A DNA stretch of 39,405 bases from Alistipes sp. (GTDB taxonomy: Bacteria; Bacillota; Clostridia; Oscillospirales; Ruminococcaceae): contig JAMPAJ010000007.1 of assembly GCA_023667265.1 (NCBI GenBank), positions 1-39,405 of the forward strand, in the 5' to 3' direction. The notes under the pieces are model-generated. The model searched no databases. It was not told the DNA's origin and saw nothing but the letters and a program-made list of their open reading frames with translations. Below are positions 38,925 through 39,405 of the stretch, in pieces; positions within the stretch are counted from its first letter, which is position 1, and every line of letters starts with the position of its first letter. Position numbers and translations under genes: made by a program.

Positions 38925-39405
38925 ATTGACAACTGATACTAAAATGTTTTTAGGAAGAAAGCTGTTTCGCATCAAGGCTTTGGTTAGCTTTGGAGATGTA
39001 GAAGCTGGGGAGTTAGGCGGATACGTTGAAAAAGAAGATAATTTGTCGCATGACGGCAATGCTTGGGTCTACGGCAATGCTTGGGTCTACGGCGATGCTC
39101 TGGTCAGCGGCAATGCTCGGGTCAGCGGCAATGCTTGGGTCTACGGCGATGCTCTGGTCAGCGGCAATGCTCGGGTCAGCGGCAATGCTCGGGTCAGCGG
39201 CAATGCTCTGGTCAGCGGCAATGCTTTGGTCTACGGCAATGCTGAGGTCAGCGGCAATGCTGAGGTCAGCGGCAATGCTCTGGTCAGCGGCAATGCTCTG
39301 GTCTACGGCAATGCTCTGGTCTACGGCAATGCTGAGGTCAGCGGCAATGCTGAGGTCAGCGGCAATGCTCTGGTCAGCGGCAATGCTCTGGTCTACGGCA
39401 ATGCT
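38911..39405 (+). CDS. NAxVxG hexapeptide-repeat protein, N-terminal part (continues at 1-280)
   Basis: ATG 38911 follows GGAGGAG. The N-terminal 50 residues (MKKFELTTDTKMFLGRKLFR ... GELGGYVEKEDNLSHDG) are a capping domain. From 39058, 19 hexads of the form N/D-A-x-V-S/Y-G run to the window edge, with Trp, Leu, Arg or Glu at x. The frame is open at 39405 and continues at base 2, so the whole protein has about 239 residues. The hexad pattern suits a parallel beta-helix. Repeat number can change in steps of six residues without frame loss. Role unknown. Confidence 0.88.
   Translation, partial: MKKFELTTDTKMFLGRKLFRIKALVSFGDVEAGELGGYVEKEDNLSHDGNAWVYGNAWVYGDALVSGNARVSGNAWVYGDALVSGNARVSGNARVSGNALVSGNALVYGNAEVSGNAEVSGNALVSGNALVYGNALVYGNAEVSGNAEVSGNALVSGNALVYGNA
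39058..39405 (+). repeat. 18-bp coding tandem repeats with a 90-bp higher-order period
   Basis: The 18-bp unit GGCAATGCTNNGGTCNNC recurs in tandem to the window edge and on to about base 53 on the left. Blocks of five units repeat: the same 55-mer occurs at 39261-39315 and 39351-39405, a shift of exactly 90 bp. Copy number is likely to vary and may be misassembled. Confidence 0.93.
39351..39405. repeat. Terminal overlap, right copy (identical to 1-55)
   Basis: Exact match to bases 1-55. Removing one copy leaves a 39,350-bp circle with an uninterrupted reading frame over the join. Confidence 0.9.

Noticed and set aside
39058-39405. CRISPR-like array of short repeats
   Set aside because: Repeats are 18 bp, directly adjacent, in frame and encode hexapeptides; there are no spacers.

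Overview
The window reads as one essentially complete, circular or circularly permuted tailed-phage genome. Bases 1-55 are identical to 39351-39405, and the reading frame of a repeat protein runs off the right edge and continues without a break at the left edge, so the unique length is about 39,350 bp. Strong AGGAGG-type ribosome sites, consensus sigma-A promoters, a Clostridia-like tRNA-Ser fragment and the protein families point to a Gram-positive gut Clostridia host, probably Ruminococcus or Oscillospiraceae (inference). The structural cassette follows the order of Bacillus subtilis PBSX/skin (xkdE to xkdU), so the virion should have a contractile tail.

Layout. 38911-39405 continuing into 1-1708: end of the early operon, with a hexapeptide-repeat protein, small Cys-rich and zinc-ribbon proteins and an ArpU/sigma-70-region-4-like regulator. 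1705-1786: a possible promoter followed at once by an intrinsic terminator. 1806-9072: packaging and head (TerS, TerL, portal, Mu gpF-like protein, XkdF protease, major capsid, YqbF-like). 9094-22377: connectors, sheath, tube, frameshifted tail chaperone, tape measure, baseplate. 22374-25440: receptor-binding region with a short fibre protein, a fibre gene flanked by a perfect 28-bp inverted repeat, and a fibre with an SGNH hydrolase and a perfect 255-bp tandem duplication. 25454-26549: two membrane (holin-type) proteins and an M15 peptidase endolysin, closed by a strong terminator.

26605-27423 is the lysogeny switch region. It has tandem arm-type repeats, the 3' half of a tRNA-Ser(UGA) with its terminator (an attP-like site), a leftward XRE repressor, and two consensus promoters that face each other. 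The integrase expected between attP and repressor is absent, and no other recombinase is recognisable in the window.

27424-38924 is the rightward early region: Cro-like protein, small proteins, a radical SAM enzyme, a compact cytosine methyltransferase, then a replication/recombination set (SMC-like ATPase, Sak4-type AAA_24 ATPase, DUF669 protein, DEAD/DEAH helicase, PriCT-2 primase-helicase, RusA resolvase) and a YopX protein. Between the primase-helicase and rusA lies a dense cluster of direct and inverted repeats, the best candidate for the replication origin.

Almost every gene is on the plus strand and many overlap by 4 bases, so translation is heavily coupled. The most notable observations are the attP without an integrase, the face-to-face promoter switch, the fibre gene between inverted repeats, the A AAA AAC frameshift signal in the tail chaperone and the origin-like palindrome cluster.
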